DNA from: Rhodoferax sp.
GTDB lineage: Bacteria; Pseudomonadota; Gammaproteobacteria; Burkholderiales; Burkholderiaceae_C
Assembly (NCBI GenBank): GCA_020048895.1
Contig: JAIFLV010000133.1
Coordinates: 1-33,466, forward strand
Reading direction: 5' to 3'
DNA length: 33,466 nucleotides
The translations under genes and the position numbers were made by a program. Shown here one piece after another: positions 7,829 through 15,429 of the stretch; positions within the stretch are counted from its first letter, which is position 1; each line of letters begins with the position of its first letter. The notes below the pieces were generated by a model. It made no database searches. It was not told the DNA's origin and saw only the letters and a list, made by a program, of their open reading frames with translations.

Positions 7829-8400
7829 AGCGCGCCTCTTTCCAGTGTTTCAGCGTGGCCGTCGTCGGATGTCTGCTGGGGTTGACCGGGTGTGCCGCTG
7901 TGCCTCAGGAACCACGCATTGCGGCATATCCCTCACCGGGGAAACCGCCCGACCTGTTCGCCGCGGAGGATGATCAGTGTCGGGCCATGGCGGCTGATGC
8001 CATGGATGCCGACTCGCCAGCCGAGTCGGTCGTAGGTTCAGCGTTGGTGGGCACCCTCATTGGAGCCGCAGTGGGCAATGCAGTCAGTGGCAGACACCAC
8101 GACCGTACCGAAAGCGGCGCCATTGCCGGTCTGATCATGGGCACCGCCGCTGGCTTGAACCGCAGCACCGCGATCGACCAGTCGGCGCAGCGTCTGTTTG
8201 ATCGGATTTATGCGCGCTGCATGGTGGCTAAGGGGAACCGGCTGCCGGGGGTTGTCTATCGACCATCCGCGATGCCTCCTCCTCCTCCTCCGGTCGGCGC
8301 GGGCTACTATCCGCCACCTCCTCCACCTCCACCCGGCGCAGGCAACTATCCTCCCCCGCCGCCCCCGCCCCCGCCACCAGCAGGGGTGCCGCCACGCTGA
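7825..8400 (+). CDS. glycine-zipper lipoprotein with polyproline tail
   Basis: A 191-residue lipoprotein. The signal sequence ends in lipobox LTGC (Cys about 21). A glycine-zipper helix follows (SALVGTLIGAAVGNAVSG, then AIAGLIMGTAAGL), as in outer-membrane lipoproteins such as SlyB/OsmB types. The last 35 residues are nearly all Pro with Gly/Ala/Tyr breaks (PPPPPPVGAGYYPPPP and similar), forming a stiff extension. The chosen ATG at 7825 overlaps the previous stop (ATGA) and gives a proper lipoprotein signal; an in-frame ATG at 7774 would prefix 17 unsuitable residues. It probably sits in the outer membrane; the role of the polyproline tail is unknown. Confidence 0.75.
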   Translation: MKRASFQCFSVAVVGCLLGLTGCAAVPQEPRIAAYPSPGKPPDLFAAEDDQCRAMAADAMDADSPAESVVGSALVGTLIGAAVGNAVSGRHHDRTESGAIAGLIMGTAAGLNRSTAIDQSAQRLFDRIYARCMVAKGNRLPGVVYRPSAMPPPPPPVGAGYYPPPPPPPPGAGNYPPPPPPPPPPAGVPPR

Positions 8401-8434
8401 GCCTCGCGCTCCTGCGATATCTCCGGTAGCTACG

Positions 8435-8483
8435 GTTTTGATAGCTTGCTGCGCACTGTCTGTGGGCGTCAGGGCCATATTTC
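8435..8483 (+). repeat. dispersed ATAGC...GCGCTAGAG repeat, copy B
   Basis: TTTTGATAGCTTGCTGCGCA, then GTGGGCGTCAGGGCC and an AT-rich end, between the lipoprotein and parA-like genes. It aligns end to end with copies A and C. Confidence 0.6.
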
Positions 8484-8603
8484 ATTCTTGCTGCACGAGT
8501 TGCCAATGGACGCAATCCTGGGATCGGTATGGCTGTCAACAAGTCAGGACGGGTGTGCGCCACAGCGGTAACATAGAGCAATTTCCAGCATCGGGAGACT
8601 GTG

Positions 8604-9221
8604 ATGCCCATTGTGGTCGTAGCCAATCCAAAAGGCGGTGTCGGTAAATCAACGCTGGCAACCAACGTGGCAGGCTTTTTTGCCAGTCTGGGGCACAGCG
8701 TGATGCTGGGCGACATCGACCGTCAGCAGTCCTCGAAGCTGTGGCTGGGATTGCGACCCGCGGCGGCACGGTCCATCCACTCCTGGGATGTGGGTGGCGA
8801 CCAGATGGCGCGACCTCCCAAGGGAACGACACATGTGGTGCTCGACACGCCCGCAGGGTTGCATGGGGGGCGCTTCAAGGAAGTCATGAAGATGGCCGAC
8901 AAGATCGTGATTCCCCTGCAACCCAGCGTGTTCGACATTTTTGCCACACGGGCATTTCTGGACCAATTGGCCGATAACAAGCACTCCGGCAAGACCCGTA
9001 TCGCCCTGGTCGGAATGCGTGTCGATGCCCGCACTCTGGCCGCAAACCATCTGCACGAATTTGTCGACCAGCTGGGCATGCCGATGCTCGGCTACCTGCG
9101 TGATACGCAGAACTACATTCATCTGGCGGCAAGGGGGTTGACTCTTTTTGACGTGACGCCGAGCCGGGTCGCCAAGGATCTGGAGCAGTGGCAGCCACTG
9201 TGTCACTGGTTGCAGGCCTGA
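8604..9221 (+). CDS. ParA-family ATPase (orphan)
   Basis: A 205-residue deviant-Walker ATPase. The P-loop is NPKGGVGKST at the N-terminus, a switch-like GDIDRQQSS follows, and Walker B is HVVLDTPAG. MADKIVIPLQPSVFDI fits the ParA/MinD fold. There is no ParB gene or obvious parS site next to it, so a role in plasmid or chromosome partition is not supported; orphan ParA proteins often position protein complexes instead. A GTG at 8601 is in frame, but the Shine-Dalgarno GGGAG (8593-8597) is 6 bases from the ATG at 8604 and only 3 from the GTG, so ATG is preferred. It lies upstream of the MaoC-like gene, same strand. Confidence 0.88.
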   Translation: MPIVVVANPKGGVGKSTLATNVAGFFASLGHSVMLGDIDRQQSSKLWLGLRPAAARSIHSWDVGGDQMARPPKGTTHVVLDTPAGLHGGRFKEVMKMADKIVIPLQPSVFDIFATRAFLDQLADNKHSGKTRIALVGMRVDARTLAANHLHEFVDQLGMPMLGYLRDTQNYIHLAARGLTLFDVTPSRVAKDLEQWQPLCHWLQA

Positions 9222-9284
9222 CGTTGGTGCTGCCTTGTCGCTGGATTGACAGACCCTTGGTGTGTACTTTTTTACACTGAGGCG

Positions 9285-9740
9285 ATGAAAACCTTTGAAA
9301 CCCTTGCAGAACTCGTGCCCCTCGTCGGCCAGGAACTCGCCATCAGCGACTGGATCACCGTCACGCAGGAACAGATCAATCTGTTTGCCCAAGCCACGGG
9401 CGACCACCAGTGGATCCATGTGGACGAAGAACGTGCCAAGTCAGGCCCCTTTGGCACCCCGATTGCACACGGGTTTCTCACGCTCTCCATGCTGCCGAAG
9501 TTTTTTGAGTCGGCTTTGAGAATTGTGGAGACGCGCATGGGAGTGAATTACGGCCTCAACAAGGTACGCTTCATCGCGCCGGTGCCGGTAGGCAGTCGCC
9601 TGCGTGCGCACATGAAGTTGCTGGCGTGTGACCCGATTGACAACAACGGTAAGCAGATGACCTGGGAAGTGACGGTGGAGCGCGAAGGTGCGCCCAAGCC
9701 AGTTTGTAGTGCCGAGTCGATTGCCAGACATTACCCGTGA
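9285..9740 (+). CDS. MaoC-family dehydratase ((R)-specific enoyl-CoA hydratase-like)
   Basis: A 151-residue single hot-dog-fold protein. The motif FAQATGDHQWIHVDEERA carries the catalytic Asp/His of the R-hydratase signature (atgD.qpiHvDe), followed by PIAHGFLTLSMLP and YGLNKVRFIAPVPVGSRLR. Such enzymes hydrate trans-2-enoyl-CoA to (R)-3-hydroxyacyl-CoA, or act as nodulation-protein-N-like dehydratases, linking beta-oxidation to polyhydroxyalkanoate. Substrate here is inferred only from family. ATG at 9285 chosen because it begins just before the conserved domain; an in-frame start at 9246 would overlap a TTGACA and add unrelated residues. A large inverted repeat starts at its stop codon. Confidence 0.88.
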   Translation: MKTFETLAELVPLVGQELAISDWITVTQEQINLFAQATGDHQWIHVDEERAKSGPFGTPIAHGFLTLSMLPKFFESALRIVETRMGVNYGLNKVRFIAPVPVGSRLRAHMKLLACDPIDNNGKQMTWEVTVEREGAPKPVCSAESIARHYP

Positions 9741-9831
9741 AGCCTGGGCGGCAGAGCGTTCTGCGCAGGTCAAGGAGGAGCCCGCAAAGCGGGCGGGGGA
9801 CACGGAGCAGAGCGCTCTGCCGCCCAGGCTT
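9740..9831. repeat. large interrupted inverted repeat (25-bp arms)
   Basis: The left arm (9740-9764) and right arm (9807-9831) are inverted copies matching at 24 of 25 positions, separated by 42 bases that hold a small CCCGC-AAA-GCGGG hairpin. Each arm also contains a near self-complementary 14-mer (GCAGAGCGCTCTGC in the right arm, one mismatch in the left). It sits between the convergent MaoC-like and trmL genes and starts on the last base of the MaoC stop codon. It could act as a bidirectional terminator, but there is no U-tract; a REP/BIME- or MITE-like element is the alternative. Confidence 0.8.
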
Positions 9832-9847
9832 CTAGCGCCCGACGGGA

Positions 9848-10312
9848 CTATCCCTGAAACCCATTTTGCCGCCAAGCCTCAAACACGGTGATGGCCACTG
9901 CATTGCTCAGGTTCAGACTGCGCTGTCCTTCAAGCATGGGTAGCCTGAGGCATTGGGCGGGCGTGAATGCGCTGCGCACGGTGTCGGAAATCCCCTTGGT
10001 TTCCGATCCGAATACCAACCAGTCACCGGGTTGAAATGCAACGTCATACGGGCTGCGCGTGCCGCGGGTGGTGAGGGTGAAGAGCCGCTCGGGGGCGGGT
10101 TGTGCAGTGTCCAGAAAAGCCTGCCAACTGGCATGGCGAAGCAGCGTGGCGTACTCATGGTAGTCCAGGCCTGCTCGACGCATGTGCTTGTCGTCAAAGT
10201 TGAAGCCCAGCGGTTCCACCAAGTGCAGCGTGCAGCCGGTGTTGGCGGACAGGCGGATCACGTTGCCTGTGTTGGGTGGTATTTCGGGCTCGACCAAAAC
10301 GATGTGAAACAT
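9848..10312 (-). CDS. trmL: tRNA (cytidine(34)-2'-O)-methyltransferase TrmL
   Basis: A 154-residue SPOUT methyltransferase matching the family length. It starts MFHIVLVEPEIPPNTGNVIR and contains CTLHLVEPLGFNFDD, VFGSETKGIS (SAM-binding loop) and LPMLEGQRSLNLSNAVAI (trefoil-knot region). TrmL methylates the 2'-OH of the wobble base in tRNA-Leu isoacceptors in the cytoplasm, improving decoding. The start at 10312 is chosen because the longer in-frame extension to 10426 would overlap lutB. It lies 4 bases downstream of the lutB stop on the same strand, so it is probably the last gene of the lut operon. Confidence 0.93.
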   Translation of the reverse strand: MFHIVLVEPEIPPNTGNVIRLSANTGCTLHLVEPLGFNFDDKHMRRAGLDYHEYATLLRHASWQAFLDTAQPAPERLFTLTTRGTRSPYDVAFQPGDWLVFGSETKGISDTVRSAFTPAQCLRLPMLEGQRSLNLSNAVAITVFEAWRQNGFQG

Positions 10313-10316
10313 CGGC

Positions 10317-11750
10317 TCAGGGCTTTCTATCGTGCAGCAGATCGCGCAGACGCTTGGGCGCGGGAATAAGCGGTGTGCGGCTACGCGTCCACGCACCCTG
10401 CTCGGTGGGCGACATGGCGCGACCACGGCTCATGAACCACGATGCCAGTTTGTACAGCCCCAGGCGGCTGTACACCTGTGACCAGACGCTCCAGATGGCA
10501 GTGCCCCCAGCGGTGCGCGCCGCGCCACTGCCGCGCAAAGTGGCTTCTTCGCTTTCGGGTTGGGCCATGGCCTCGTTGCGCAGACGCACCAGAATGTCGG
10601 GGATAGGGATCTTTACCGGACACACTTCGGAGCATGCTCCGCACAGGGTGGAGGCAAAGGCCAGCGGGTAGGTGCTTTCCAGCCCGAGCATGTGGGGGGA
10701 GATGATGGCGCCAATCGGGCCGGGGTAGGTTGTTCCATAGGCATGACCCCCAATGCGAGCGTATACCGGGCAGTGGTTCATGCAGGCGCCGCAGCGTATG
10801 CACTGCAGTGTGGCGCGCAGTTGTTCATCCGCGTAGGCCTGGGTGCGGCCGTTGTCGAGCAGGATGAGGTGCACTTCATCCGGGCCATCGAGCTCACCGG
10901 GCTTGCGTGGCCCGCTGATGAGATTGAAGTAGGTCGTCACTGCCTGGCCCGTGGCCGAGCGTGCCAGCAGGCTGTAGAGCGGGGGCACATGTTCGAGCTT
11001 TTCGACCACCTTTTCGATGCCAGTGATGGCAATGTGCACTTTCGGAACGGTGGTGCACATGCGGCCATTGCCTTCGTTCTCCACCAGGCACAGGGTCCCG
11101 GTCTCCGCCACGGCGAAATTCACGCCGGACAGACCAATATCGGCGTCGGCAAATTTACGCCGCAACACCCGGCGACCAATCTGGATCAGTGCGTCCACGT
11201 CTTCGGTGTAGGCAACACCCGGCACTTCCTGGGCAAATAGCTGGGCAATCTCCTGCTTGGTCTTGTGAATGGCCGGCATGATGATGTGCGACGGCTTTTC
11301 GCCAGCCAGCTGCACAATGTATTCACCCATGTCGGACTCAAAGGCTTCGATGCCCGCCGCCTCCATAGCGTGGTTGAACTCGATTTCTTCACTCACCATG
11401 GATTTGCCCTTGATGATGTGGCGGGCGTGGTTGCGCTTGGCAATATCCAGGGCAATGGCGTTGGCTTCTTCCGGGGTTTGCGCCCAATGCACCTGCACTC
11501 CATTGGCAGTCAGCCTGGCTTCGAGTTGCTCCAGCAGGCGCGGCAGGTGCGCCAGGCTATAGCGTCTAATGGCCGCACCCAAGTCGCGCAAGCCTTCGCG
11601 CTCGTCCTGGTCTGGGAACTGGCTCTTGTGCTTGGCCTGCAAAAAGTCCATGGCTCCGCGAAAATTCTTGCGTTGCCCCGGGTTGTTCAGGACGCTGCGG
11701 CTGCGCTCCTTGAAGTCGTCCATCGGGTGAATCGGTACAACGCGGCTCAT
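10317..11750 (-). CDS. lutB: lactate utilisation iron-sulfur protein LutB
   Basis: A 477-residue LutB/LldF-type protein. The N-terminal two thirds is a LUD domain (HIIKGKSMVSEEIEFNHAME, then GLSGVNFAVAETGTL). It is followed by two 4Fe-4S motifs, CIRCGACMNHCPVY and CGACSEVCPVKIPIPDI, and a helical tail. LutB forms an L-lactate dehydrogenase complex with LutA and LutC, oxidising lactate to pyruvate in the cytoplasm and passing electrons to the respiratory chain. Its ATG overlaps the lutC stop by 4 bases (11747-11750). Order lutA-lutC-lutB-trmL on the minus strand. Confidence 0.93.
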   Translation of the reverse strand: MSRVVPIHPMDDFKERSRSVLNNPGQRKNFRGAMDFLQAKHKSQFPDQDEREGLRDLGAAIRRYSLAHLPRLLEQLEARLTANGVQVHWAQTPEEANAIALDIAKRNHARHIIKGKSMVSEEIEFNHAMEAAGIEAFESDMGEYIVQLAGEKPSHIIMPAIHKTKQEIAQLFAQEVPGVAYTEDVDALIQIGRRVLRRKFADADIGLSGVNFAVAETGTLCLVENEGNGRMCTTVPKVHIAITGIEKVVEKLEHVPPLYSLLARSATGQAVTTYFNLISGPRKPGELDGPDEVHLILLDNGRTQAYADEQLRATLQCIRCGACMNHCPVYARIGGHAYGTTYPGPIGAIISPHMLGLESTYPLAFASTLCGACSEVCPVKIPIPDILVRLRNEAMAQPESEEATLRGSGAARTAGGTAIWSVWSQVYSRLGLYKLASWFMSRGRAMSPTEQGAWTRSRTPLIPAPKRLRDLLHDRKP

Positions 11751-12445
11751 GTTGCGTCTCCTTGCGCGTGGCGCAGCAACACGACCAGTTCCTTGGGCCC
11801 GTGCGCACCATAGGCCAATGTTTGCTGGATGTCGGCGGTTTTGGATGGGCCTCCGATCAGGAGTGCGTTGGTGGGCATGCCATCTTTCCAGCCCTCGGTG
11901 GTGATGGCAGAGTGCAAATCCGAGTGGATGGACGCTACATCCAGCAGCACGAAGTGGATATGGGGCACCAGCGACATCAGGCGCGGCTCTGACGGCGTAG
12001 GCCAGAGGATGATGCTGCCGATTTCGGCAATGGCGCTGCGCGACGAGGTCAAGGATGCGTCAACGGTGTCAAAGAGCGTATCGCGCCAGGCTTCGATGGG
12101 TTGCTCGTAGCGCACCAGTTGCAGGTTGCCGAGATCACGCGCTTCGAGCACCGCACCGTGGGGGGTGTTGGTGCCAGTCAGCAGGTTGCGTATGCCCTTG
12201 GCCTCGGCGACACGCAGCAAGACCTCGGGCCACGTACTGTCCGTCACATCATGGAACTCGGTCTTGACGGCTTCCATGGCCGAGCGCAGGCGGCTTATCC
12301 GCTGGGGTTGGTCCTCATGGCGCTGATGGGCATCGAACCAGTCTTTGACATCAGGAAGAGACGGCTTGTCGGTAATCGATGTGGCGCGCAGGCGACCCAG
12401 AATGCTGGCGCGTGCGCTGGCTGAAGCACCGAGTGAAGCGCTCAT
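11747..12445 (-). CDS. lutC: lactate utilisation protein LutC (LUD domain)
   Basis: A 232-residue LUD/DUF162 protein. Blocks include SRSAIAEIGSIILWPTPSEP and PHIHFVLLDVASIH, then LLIGGPSKTADIQQTLAYGA and HGPKELVVLLR, matching the C-terminal LUD core. With LutA and LutB it supports L-lactate oxidation; its precise role in the complex is not settled. The ATG at 12445 overlaps the lutA stop as ATGA (12442-12445), which decides the start over the in-frame ATG at 12475. It also overlaps the lutB start by ATGA, so the three genes are translationally coupled. Confidence 0.9.
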   Translation of the reverse strand: MSASLGASASARASILGRLRATSITDKPSLPDVKDWFDAHQRHEDQPQRISRLRSAMEAVKTEFHDVTDSTWPEVLLRVAEAKGIRNLLTGTNTPHGAVLEARDLGNLQLVRYEQPIEAWRDTLFDTVDASLTSSRSAIAEIGSIILWPTPSEPRLMSLVPHIHFVLLDVASIHSDLHSAITTEGWKDGMPTNALLIGGPSKTADIQQTLAYGAHGPKELVVLLRHAQGDAT

Positions 12446-13248
12446 GCCGATTCTCCTTGGGTGGTACGGCGCCACAGAAAGCTGGCAATGTGTTCTCCGG
12501 GCAGCGTCGGAGTGGACAGTCCGGCGATCTCATCCTGCTTGGCTGCACGGCCCGTGATGTTGAGCAGGCAGCCGCAGTCCGCGCTCACCAGTTGCTGTGC
12601 ACCGGTGTCGCGGATAGCGACCACCTTGTCGGTGACGATGGCTTCCGAAATGTCGGGATACCGCATGGAGAACGTTCCGCCAAAGCCACAGCACTCTTCA
12701 ATGCGCGCCTGCTCGACGACAGCCACGTTGTGCAGGGCACCAAGCAGGGCTGCACTGGTCTCATGGGCACCCATTTCGCGGCGCGCGTGGCAAGAGGTAT
12801 GCAGTGCGATGGTGTAGGGCGTGCCGCGATCAGGCTGTTTGAAGCCCACCACGTGCACCAGAAATTCGGTCAGCTCATACACTCTTTCCGACAGATCCAC
12901 GGCCTTGGCAAGCAGAACCGGGTCGTCTGCAAACAGGTGTGGGTAGTGCAGTCGGATCATGCCGCCGCACGATCCGGATGGGATCACCACCGGCCAGGGT
13001 TCGGTAAACAGGTCCAGTTGCTGCGCGGCAACGGCGCGGGCTTCATCGGGGTAGCCACTGCTGTGGGCGGGTTGGCCACAGCAGGTCTGCTGTTCCAGAA
13101 AATGCACCTTGATGCCCTCGCGCTCCAGAAGACGGACCGTGTCCAAACCAGCCTGCGGGGTGAACTGGTCGATGAGGCAGGTGGCAAACAGGTACACGTT
13201 GTCCGGTTTGGCCGGATACCGGCGTTGACGTCGCTGCTGTGTCTCCAT
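12442..13248 (-). CDS. lutA: lactate utilisation protein LutA ((Fe-S)-binding, CCG domains)
   Basis: A 268-residue protein with the duplicated cysteine-rich CCG domain: LFATCLIDQFTPQAG, TCCGQPAHSSGY, PSGSCGGMIR in the first half and HTSCHARREMG, ECCGFGGTFSM in the second. This is the LutA/GlpC/HdrB-type architecture that binds Fe-S clusters and transfers electrons. The Shine-Dalgarno AGGAG lies 7 bases before the ATG at 13248 but only 1 base before the upstream in-frame ATG at 13254, so 13248 is preferred. First gene of the lutACB-trmL operon; comF ends 113 bases upstream on the same strand. Confidence 0.92.
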   Translation of the reverse strand: METQQRRQRRYPAKPDNVYLFATCLIDQFTPQAGLDTVRLLEREGIKVHFLEQQTCCGQPAHSSGYPDEARAVAAQQLDLFTEPWPVVIPSGSCGGMIRLHYPHLFADDPVLLAKAVDLSERVYELTEFLVHVVGFKQPDRGTPYTIALHTSCHARREMGAHETSAALLGALHNVAVVEQARIEECCGFGGTFSMRYPDISEAIVTDKVVAIRDTGAQQLVSADCGCLLNITGRAAKQDEIAGLSTPTLPGEHIASFLWRRTTQGESA

Positions 13249-13361
13249 CACCATGCTCCTGGGTGTTTTTTGATATGTTCATTGGTCCGCCCCAAAGCTT
13301 AACCGGCATCCGTGCATTTGTGCTCCCGCAGTGTCATTGCACGCCAGTGCCGCACGCCGCC

Positions 13362-14057
13362 CTACTCTGTGCGCGCCAGCACAAGCGCGGTAATGTGGTG
13401 GACGCCTGCCTGGCGCAGGACGCCGGCAGCCGCATGCAGCGTCGCACCGGTGGTCATCACGTCATCCACCAGCACCACACGCTTCCCGCGGACCTGCGCG
13501 GCGCGCAACGGGTCCACGGCAAACGCGTGCTGCAGCCCTTGCAGGCGTTCTTTGCGCGCCAGGCTGCTTTGTGGCGGCGTATGCAGGATGCGCAGCAGCA
13601 CATCTGCCGCCACCTTGGCAGGTTCCAACGCCCGAGCCAGCAGCAACGCCTGGTTGTAGCCGCGTTCCTGCAGGCGCAGGGCGGAGAGGGGCAGCGGCAC
13701 CAGCAGGTCTGCTTCATCCAATGCCGGTTCGACCCAGGGGCCGCTGCGCATCAGCAGGCCAAACTGACGTGCCCATCCGGGGTGCTGCTGGAACTTGAAG
13801 TCGGCGATCAGTCCGGACCACGGGTATGCATAGGGCAGGGCGGCCAGGCAGGCATCGAGCGGCGGCGGCCGGGTGATGCAAGCGCCGCAGGTGCGCACCC
13901 CCGCAGGCACCGGCAGCGCACAGGTCTGGCAACGCGGCACGGGTTGGGCAAACTGCGCAATGCAGGGCTCACACACCGGCTCTGCGGGCCAGCCATGGCA
14001 CACCGCGCACTGGCTGGGCAGGCGCGCAGCAAGTCCTTCAAGGAGGCGACGAAACAT
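13362..14057 (-). CDS. ComF family protein (phosphoribosyltransferase-like)
   Basis: A 231-residue ComF-type protein. The N-terminal zinc-finger region has paired cysteines (CAVCHGWPAEPVCEPC, then CQTCALPVPAGVRTCGAC). The C-terminal part holds the double-zipper region LVPLPLSALRLQERGYNQALLLAR and the PRPP-binding loop VVLVDDVMTTGAT. ComF proteins take part in DNA uptake during natural transformation in several bacteria and are found even where competence is unknown. The ATG at 14057 starts just before the first CxxC; further upstream ATGs would collide with the divergent gene at 14095. Only 37 bases separate the two starts. Confidence 0.88.
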   Translation of the reverse strand: MFRRLLEGLAARLPSQCAVCHGWPAEPVCEPCIAQFAQPVPRCQTCALPVPAGVRTCGACITRPPPLDACLAALPYAYPWSGLIADFKFQQHPGWARQFGLLMRSGPWVEPALDEADLLVPLPLSALRLQERGYNQALLLARALEPAKVAADVLLRILHTPPQSSLARKERLQGLQHAFAVDPLRAAQVRGKRVVLVDDVMTTGATLHAAAGVLRQAGVHHITALVLARTE

Positions 14058-14094
14058 ACAGCCAATATACTCGCGCATCGCATTTTTTGGCCCT

Positions 14095-15000
14095 ATGCCT
14101 TCCGAGCTTCCCCCAACCATCGACCCGCAAGCGGCCAGCCGTTGGTCGCATCACGCGCCGCTGCAATCCCCCTGGCTGCACGAGGAGGTGGCGCGGCGCA
14201 TGGAGGAGCGGCTGGATTTAATGACCCTGCAGCCCAAAAGCTGGGTGCATTGGGAGCCACTGCGGGGCGGCATGCAGGCGCATGCGCTGTTGACCCGGCG
14301 CTACCCGAAATCTGAGTGTTTTATGCTGCTGGAGCACGCAGAGCATGCGCAAGCAGCTATGAAAAGCATAGCGAATCCGTGGTGGAAACCGTCGCTTTGG
14401 CGTGCCCCGGTGAGCCAGGTGGGGGAGCCTGCCCAGCCGGTCCAGATGCTGTGGGCCAATATGGCTCTGCATGCGGTGGCCGATCCGATGGCGCTCATCG
14501 ACCGATGGCTCAAGGCACTTGCGGTGGACGGCTTTCTGATGTTCTCCTGCCTGGGTCCCGACACCTTGCGCGAGCTCCGGCAGTTGTATGCGAGCCTGGG
14601 TTGGCCCCCGCCCAGCCACGATTTCACCGACATGCACGACTGGGGCGACATGCTGGTGCGCGCCGGTTTTGCGGAACCGGTGATGGACCAGGAGCGCATC
14701 ACCCTGACGTTTTCCTCACCGGCGAGCTTGCTGGCCGAGTTGCGTGAGTTGGGTCGCAACTTGCACGTGCAGCGTTTTGGGGGGTTGCGCGGGCGTCGCT
14801 GGCACCAGCAACTGCTGGCGCAACTGGGCTCAGCGTTGGCCAGTACCGAGGACGGCGACCGCCTGGAGCTGAGCTTCGAGATTGTGTATGGTCACGCTTT
14901 CAAGGCCGCCCCCAGAACCGCAATGGCCAAGCAAAGCAGCATTTCTCTGGAGCAGATGCGCGCCACCCTGGCTGCGTCGAAAGGGAGGTCGGGCCAGTAA
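14095..15000 (+). CDS. BioC-like protein with degenerate SAM-binding motif
   Basis: A 301-residue protein. Its C-terminal two thirds matches BioC-type malonyl-ACP O-methyltransferases: LWANMALHAVADPMALIDRW, FLMFSCLGPDTLRELR, FTDMHDWGDMLVRAGFAEPV and LSFEIVYGHAF. The N-terminus also fits (MEERLDLMTLQP). Where methyltransferases have motif I (VLDLGcGtG), this protein has WVHWEPLRGGMQAHAL (residues about 50-65), which lacks the glycine pattern and acidic residues that hold SAM. It may have lost activity, bind SAM differently, or do another job. A likely dispersed-repeat copy (14319-14367) lies in the codons just after this region. ATG at 14095 chosen from the BioC-like start; diverges from comF. 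Confidence 0.72.
   Translation: MPSELPPTIDPQAASRWSHHAPLQSPWLHEEVARRMEERLDLMTLQPKSWVHWEPLRGGMQAHALLTRRYPKSECFMLLEHAEHAQAAMKSIANPWWKPSLWRAPVSQVGEPAQPVQMLWANMALHAVADPMALIDRWLKALAVDGFLMFSCLGPDTLRELRQLYASLGWPPPSHDFTDMHDWGDMLVRAGFAEPVMDQERITLTFSSPASLLAELRELGRNLHVQRFGGLRGRRWHQQLLAQLGSALASTEDGDRLELSFEIVYGHAFKAAPRTAMAKQSSISLEQMRATLAASKGRSGQ
14319..14367 (-). repeat. dispersed ATAGC...GCGCTAGAG repeat, copy E (inside coding region)
   Basis: On the minus strand it reads TTTTCATAGCTGCTTGCGCA and continues to CCAGCAGCATAAAA. The 5' half matches the other copies closely; the 3' half is diverged. It encodes about residues 75-91 of the BioC-like protein. Confidence 0.5.
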
Positions 15001-15054
15001 CGATAGAATCAGCGCTTTTTTACACCAAGCGGGGGTGCTGGCGTGGGAGACGGT

Positions 15055-15276
15055 ATGCAGGATTTTCGCTGGATGCTGATGCTCCTGTGTCTGCTGGTGT
15101 TTGCCGGGGGATTCGGTGGCATGTTTGTCTCCATGTGGAGGCGCCACCGCAGCGGTTTGGCAGGGGAGCCGAATTTTCATGGTTCGGTGGCGGTGGAAAT
15201 AACCTGGGCGCTGGCGCCGTGTGTGATTGTGGTGTTGATGGTGTTGCCGACGGTACGCGTGATCTTTGGCCCTTGA
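15055..15276 (+). CDS. stand-alone COX2 transmembrane hairpin protein (73 aa)
   Basis: A 73-residue membrane protein made only of the two-helix anchor of cytochrome oxidase subunit II. TM1 is about residues 6-27, then WRRHRSGLAGEPNFHGS (compare subunit II '.HRkskg....FHeS'), then VAVEITWALAPCVIVVLMVL (46-65), which aligns with the TM2 consensus vEi.Wt..Pf.ilv.ma.P. It has no CuA domain. Glu48 matches the conserved K-channel-entry Glu of subunit II. The ATG at 15055 is preferred to the GTG at 15043 because GGGAGA lies just ahead of it. It sits about 150 bases upstream of coxB, same strand. It may be a gene-duplication remnant or a working accessory subunit. Confidence 0.7.
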   Translation: MQDFRWMLMLLCLLVFAGGFGGMFVSMWRRHRSGLAGEPNFHGSVAVEITWALAPCVIVVLMVLPTVRVIFGP

Positions 15277-15429
15277 AATAGGCGAAGTCAGGCACCGCGG
15301 CGAAGCTGGTTGGCGTGGATAGAGAGTAGTTTCAGGGTTTTTGCCCAGTGGCGGATGGTAGGAGTGCCGTTACACTCATTCGCGCTGGCAGCGGTAGGGC
15401 AACGGTCAGATAAATAAGGACAGAGTTTT

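Noticed and set aside
8604..9221. ParA as part of a plasmid or integrated-element partition system
   Set aside because: No parB, no iterons, no replication or integrase genes, and the neighbours are ordinary chromosomal genes.
9246..9278. sigma70 promoter for the MaoC-like gene (TTGACA ... TACACT)
   Set aside because: The -35 is perfect but the spacer to TACACT is 21 bases and the start codon is only 6 bases further, so the pair is not convincing.
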